NCBI RefSeq assembly: GCF_001280005.1
Contig: NZ_LGDW01000123.1
Coordinates: 1 to 7,961, forward strand
Source of the DNA: Streptomyces sp. NRRL WC-3618
GTDB lineage: Bacteria > Actinomycetota > Actinomycetes > Streptomycetales > Streptomycetaceae
Length of the DNA stretch: 7,961 nucleotides
Reading direction: 5' to 3'
Both the position numbers and the translations under genes were made by a program. This document shows positions 4,848 to 7,961 of this stretch, piece after piece. Each line of letters opens with the position of its first letter. Position 1 is the stretch's first letter. A model generated the notes under the pieces. The model was not told the origin of the DNA, did not search any database, and saw only the letters and a list, made by a program, of their open reading frames with translations.

Positions 4848-7163
4848 TCACGAAAGAGAAACCAGGCGGACTTCGCGCAGTCGGATGGTGGCCGCGGTGC
4901 CGACGGGTTCGAAGCGGATCTCGAGGGGGGCGGCGGGGCGTTCCGGGTGGAGGGGGAGTGTGTGGCTGATTTCCTCGCTCTGGGGATCCGGCGAGGGCGC
5001 GAGGATGCCGAGCGGGTGTCCGTTGACGAGTACGAGGGTGGGTCCGGAGTCTTCGTCTGCGAGGTGGGTCACTTGAAGGCCGGTGGCGGTGCCGTCCGGG
5101 TCTGTCAGGCGGTAGGACCACCATCCGGTGGCGGCCCGCCACGTCAGCCCGTCGGTGAGGCCCGACCAGGTGTCCTGCCCCTCGAACCCGTGGTCGCTTT
5201 CGGGCTGTTGCTGGCCGGCGGCGACGGTGTCGACGGTCCGGTCGCGCAGCGCGAGTGTCGTTTCGTCGGCCGCGCGCAGCTCCGCCCGCCGTTCGTGGAG
5301 CCGTTCCGGTTCCGCCAGGGGGAAGTAGAGGGTGTAGCGGGAGTCGTGTATGCCGGCGAACGGGACGAGGGTGACGGACTCACCCGGTCGCGCGTCCACA
5401 TTCTCCAGGGCGAACGCCAGCCGGTCCGGGGCGAGTCGGCGCAGGCCGGCCGCCGGATCGGCGGTGCTCCGGGCGAGGACGACGGGCAGGTGCTCCAGGG
5501 GGCGCAACGGGCCGACGGCGACGTTACTCATCCCGGAGTCGTCGGCGAAGTGCCCGACCAGGTCGCTGCGGTCGCCTTCGGCGGCGAGGACGGTGGGCCC
5601 GAAGCGGAACGACACCCACGGCGAGCCGTCGGGGAGCAGTTCGGCGCTGATGCGTGGGCGAAGGCGCATGGTGACCGTGTCCCCTGCGCGCCACTGCCGC
5701 TCCAGACGCACGTAGGTCAGAGGCTGTCCGCCTGCCCCGGGGCGCGTGGTGAGCTGGGCGGGTCCCTCCTCGGGCGGCGCGCCGTTGATACGGACCTGCG
5801 GTGTCCCTTCGTGCCAGCCGGGGACGCGTAGGTGGATCGCCACGGGGGTGGCGGGAGCCCCGCGTAGCACGAGTGTGACCTCGTCGTCGTAGGGGGCTGT
5901 CCCGGTCTGTTCCAGTACGAGGTTCTGCTCGGGCAGGCTGAGCCGGGAGGCGATGAAGAGGTTGACGAACAGGTCGCCGTCCTCGGTGGTGTACACCAAC
6001 TCGCCGTATTTCGCATGGTTTTCCAGCCCGGTTCCGACGCAGCACCAGAAGCAGTTCTGGGGCGTCGACACGACCCGGTAGTGGCCCGGTCGCACGGGTG
6101 TGAAGTACACCAGTCCGCCGCTGGGATGCAGGGAGGAGAGGATGTGGTTGAGCGTCGCGCGTTCGTAGTGGTCGAGCACCTCGGCGTCCGGGTCTTCGAG
6201 GAACAGCGCGTGGCTGAGCTTGAGCATGTTGTAGGTGTTGCAGGTCTCGGGGCCCTCGGGCAACTCCAGGGCGGAGCTGAAGTCGTCGCGGGGGTGCAGG
6301 TGCTCGCGCACGGAGTTGCCGCCGAAGGAGAACGTCCGGTGCCTGGTCATGGTCTGCCAGAAGAACCGTGCGGCGTCCCGCAGGACAGGATCGCCCGCGA
6401 CCTCGCCGAGCCGCTGGTATCCGACGACCTTGGCGATCTGGGTGTTGGCGTGCATCCCGTCGAGGACGTCGCGGTGCTCGCGCAGCGGGCCGAGCAGGGA
6501 CCGGTCGAGGAAGCGCCGTGCCAGGGCGGCGTAGCGGTCCGTGCCGGTGATGTCGGCGAGGTCCGCCAACACCTCGCACATCCCGCCGAACTCGGTGCGG
6601 AGCATGGCTTCGTGGGTGTCGTCGTCCATCCCCGCCGCCATCTGGTCCCACCAGTCGGCCAGCCGCCGCAGGGCGGTCAGGGCCAGGTCCGAACCGGCGT
6701 GGCGGTGGGCGTCCAGCAGGCCGGCGAAGAGCTTGTGCAGGTTGTACCACGGCACCCAGGCGCCACCGAGCTCGAACGAGTCCCGCTCCACCTGCCCGGC
6801 GGCCACCCGCTGCCACAGCCGAACGCCGTCGGGGATGCCGCCGACGTAGCCGGTGCCCAGGGCGTCCTGGCATTCGACGACGCCCTGAACCAGACGTTCG
6901 GCCATGGATCTCGGCCGGGGGTCGTCCGTCACCGCGCTCATGAGCGCGGCGCCGGACAACGCGTGCCCGACGGTGTGGCCGTCGAGACCGGAGTTCTCCC
7001 AGTTGCCGTAGGACTCGGCGACCGGCGGCAGGCCGGCCTCGCGCCGCAGGGGCGCGAGGAGCCGGTCGGTGTCGAGGGACAGCAGGTAGTCGAGGGCGGT
7101 GACCTGCGCGTCCAGGAACGGGCCCGGAAGAAGGCGTACCGCGCCGCGGGGGGGTGACTGCAT
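4848..7163 (-). CDS. Beta-L-arabinofuranosidase, GH127/GH146 type
   Basis: A complete 771-residue enzyme predicted to release beta-L-arabinofuranose from oligosaccharides. There is no signal peptide, so it should act in the cytoplasm. ATG at 7163 follows GAAGGAAA by nine bases. Residues ~10-430 form the alpha/alpha barrel of the DUF1680 family (PF07944 type), with NWENSGLDGHTVGHALSG (54-71) and PWYNLHKLFAGLLDA. In this family Zn2+ is held by one Glu and three Cys, one of which is the nucleophile. The matching residues here are E306 and C308 (GPETCNTYN) and C374-C375 (FWCCVGTGLENHAKYGE). E287 in NSVREH may be the acid/base. The NSVREH and GLENHAKYGE wording resembles GH146. Residues ~560-615 (TLVPFAGIHDSRYTLYF) match a DUF4986-like domain, and ~655-770 a C-terminal beta domain. 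The GH31 remnant lies 199 bases upstream on the same strand. Confidence 0.9.
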   Translation of the reverse strand: MQSPPRGAVRLLPGPFLDAQVTALDYLLSLDTDRLLAPLRREAGLPPVAESYGNWENSGLDGHTVGHALSGAALMSAVTDDPRPRSMAERLVQGVVECQDALGTGYVGGIPDGVRLWQRVAAGQVERDSFELGGAWVPWYNLHKLFAGLLDAHRHAGSDLALTALRRLADWWDQMAAGMDDDTHEAMLRTEFGGMCEVLADLADITGTDRYAALARRFLDRSLLGPLREHRDVLDGMHANTQIAKVVGYQRLGEVAGDPVLRDAARFFWQTMTRHRTFSFGGNSVREHLHPRDDFSSALELPEGPETCNTYNMLKLSHALFLEDPDAEVLDHYERATLNHILSSLHPSGGLVYFTPVRPGHYRVVSTPQNCFWCCVGTGLENHAKYGELVYTTEDGDLFVNLFIASRLSLPEQNLVLEQTGTAPYDDEVTLVLRGAPATPVAIHLRVPGWHEGTPQVRINGAPPEEGPAQLTTRPGAGGQPLTYVRLERQWRAGDTVTMRLRPRISAELLPDGSPWVSFRFGPTVLAAEGDRSDLVGHFADDSGMSNVAVGPLRPLEHLPVVLARSTADPAAGLRRLAPDRLAFALENVDARPGESVTLVPFAGIHDSRYTLYFPLAEPERLHERRAELRAADETTLALRDRTVDTVAAGQQQPESDHGFEGQDTWSGLTDGLTWRAATGWWSYRLTDPDGTATGLQVTHLADEDSGPTLVLVNGHPLGILAPSPDPQSEEISHTLPLHPERPAAPLEIRFEPVGTAATIRLREVRLVSLS

Positions 7164-7362
7164 GACTGCTTGTTTCCTTCGTCTCGAATACTTCGGTCCT
7201 GCAGGAGAGAACGTACCGCGCGGATGACGTCTGGACCTGTGGTGCGGAGCAGCTCGGGGGTACGGCCACCGGCGGGGATCCTGCGTGATCAGGAATCGCT
7301 CTCCTGCCCACCGGGGGCGCTCGGCAGCCGGTCGTACCCCGCTGGCCGGGATGGGTGAGAGG
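7164..7362 (-). other. Intergenic gap between the GH31 remnant and the GH127/146 gene
   Basis: This 199-base spacer lies between two co-oriented genes. The 9-mer GCAGGAGAG occurs at 7201-7209, inverted at 7300-7308, and again directly at 7368-7376 in the end of the GH31 frame. I see no clear promoter, terminator or LacI-type palindrome like those upstream of the GH5 gene. The length leaves room for a separate promoter, so co-transcription is possible but not shown. Confidence 0.4.
7173..7180 (-). promoter_or_regulatory. Ribosome binding site of the GH127/146 gene
   Basis: On the minus strand GAAGGAAA ends nine bases before the ATG at 7163 (AAGGA core to ATG is 11 bases). The spacing is slightly long but usable, and no better site lies near another in-frame start. 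Confidence 0.5.
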
Positions 7363-7782
7363 TCAGTGCAGGAGAGGTGCGATGTCCGCCCCCTCGCGGA
7401 CGAAGACGGGAACGCGCTCCAGCGGGGCGTCCGCTTCGAGCGTCGTCCCGCCCTCCGTCACGCGTCCGGTGGCCGGGTCGAGCCAGCGCGCGCCGGACGG
7501 CAGGTACACCCGGCGGGTCCGCGCGCCCGCCTCGTACACGGGCGCCACCAGAAGGTCGGGGCCGAGCAGGAACTGGTCGTCCACGGTCCAGGCGTGCTCG
7601 TCGTCGGGGAAGTCGAAGAGCAGCGGGCGCATCGGCGGGGCGCCGGTGCGGTGGGCGTCCTCGGACAGCTGCGTCAGATACGGGCGCAGCCGCTCGCGCA
7701 GCAGCAGGTGGTCCTGGAGGATGCCGTACGCCTCTTCGCCGTAGGACCAGACCTCGTTCGGGCCGCCGGTCACGGCCGCCGG
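7363..7782 (-). pseudogene. GH31 family glycosidase (alpha-xylosidase/alpha-glucosidase type), C-terminal remnant
   Basis: The last ~139 codons of a GH31 enzyme, ending in TGA at 7363-7365. Visible family features are GGPNEVWSYGEEAYGIL, LRERLRPYLTQL, PPMRPLLFDFPDD, DDQFLLGPDLLVAPV and RRVYLPSGARWLD, which form the end of the barrel and the following beta domain. The catalytic aspartates lie several hundred residues upstream in the family (whole enzymes are about 700-800 residues) and are missing. The open frame meets TAG at 7785-7783, created at the right IS junction, so the IS has cut off the 5' part. A GTG at 7773 opens the frame, but only by chance. In the xyloglucan setting suggested by its neighbours an alpha-xylosidase is attractive, but the fragment cannot separate it from other GH31 activities. 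Confidence 0.85.
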
Positions 7783-7785
7783 CTA

Positions 7786-7961
7786 GGGCCTGTGTGACGT
7801 CGTGATCAGTATTCGTATTCCGCTGCCGCGCCGGGGCGGATCGCGGTAGAAACGCCGGTGTAACGCGCCGACAGCTCAGCGACGACCAGTGGGAACTCAT
7901 CAAGCCGTACTTGCCGGTCGGTGAGTACGGCCCCTACCCGGTGAAGCTGCGGGACCGGTTC
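7786..7961 (+). mobile_element. IS5-family insertion sequence, right copy (5' end only)
   Basis: The same element as at 1-176, in the opposite orientation, so the two copies read outward from the central segment. It begins GGGCCTGTGTGA after a TA (7784-7785) in a CTAG and runs off the right edge. It differs from the left copy at 7798 (C instead of G) and 7862 (A instead of G). Insertion interrupts the GH31 gene. Confidence 0.85.
7860..7961 (+). CDS. IS5-family transposase N-terminus, start codon changed to GTA (partial)
   Basis: The 33 codons from 7863 are identical to those of the left copy (TRRQLSDDQWELIKPYLP onward), but the start position reads GTA rather than GTG. No ATG lies in the visible part of the frame; the nearest alternatives are internal TTG and GTG codons that would remove about half of the visible N-terminal segment. 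This copy may therefore be poorly translated. The remainder lies outside the window. Confidence 0.65.

Noticed and set aside
6015..7157. 380-codon plus-strand open frame
   Set aside because: Entirely antisense to the GH127/146 gene, with Val/Gly repeats and no domain signal.
5524..7311. 595-codon minus-strand open frame overlapping the GH127/146 gene
   Set aside because: Extremely Arg/Pro-rich and in another frame of a gene with clear family motifs; a typical high-GC artefact.
7201..7376. Three copies of GCAGGAGAG (one inverted)
   Set aside because: Nine-base purine-rich repeats occur easily by chance, and one copy lies inside the GH31 coding end; no regular spacing or symmetry suggests a binding-site set.
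7289..7903. 204-codon minus-strand frame crossing the right IS and GH31 remnant
   Set aside because: Its N-terminus is antisense to the IS transposase start and the rest is a shifted reading of GH31.
1..7961. CRISPR array, tRNA, rRNA, phage or defence system
   Set aside because: No regularly spaced direct repeats, no tRNA-like cloverleaf or CCA end noticed, and no recognisable defence or phage genes; the repeats seen are IS ends and isolated palindromes.

Overview
The window looks like GC-rich actinobacterial DNA, most likely from Streptomyces or a close relative. The support is strong G/C third-position bias, GTG starts, and the style of the glycoside hydrolases, IS5-type transposase pieces and DnaQ-like exonuclease. 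Both ends lie inside the same IS5-family insertion sequence, present as two outward-facing copies. The outer 99 bases at the two ends are exact reverse complements and base 100 differs. That pattern suggests a whole contig from a short-read assembly that stopped in a collapsed IS repeat.

Layout, left to right. 1-176: 5' part of an IS5-family element reading outward to the left. 176-1930 (minus): an intact secreted GH5 endo-beta-glucanase with subfamily-4-like features, followed by CBM_X2-like and CBM46-like modules. Its stop codon lies exactly at the IS junction. 1931-2660: a gene-free control region with three GC-centred LacI-type palindromes, one candidate minus-strand promoter and two hairpins. 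2670-4847: a scrapyard holding a truncated ISAzo13-family transposase fragment, a decayed unknown reading frame, the C-terminal part of an unknown minus-strand protein, the C-terminal end of an IS5-type transposase, and a frameshifted, 3'-truncated DnaQ-like exonuclease. 4848-7163 (minus): an intact cytoplasmic GH127/GH146-type beta-L-arabinofuranosidase. 7363-7782 (minus): the last ~139 codons of a GH31 glycosidase, cut by the right IS copy. 7786-7961: right IS copy, reading outward to the right.

Taken together, this is a remnant of a plant-polysaccharide locus, all three glycosidases being on the minus strand. A secreted endoglucanase would cut the backbone of a beta-glucan or xyloglucan outside the cell. 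Signal-less GH31 and GH127/146 enzymes would remove alpha-linked sugars (possibly xylose) and L-arabinofuranose from imported oligosaccharides. LacI-type operators would give sugar-dependent control. No transporter or regulator gene is visible, and mobile-DNA debris has split the locus. I see no CRISPR array, tRNA, rRNA or clearly new multi-gene system. The most notable points are the IS-bounded arrangement, the insertion at a stop codon, and the operator-rich, structured leader upstream of the GH5 gene.
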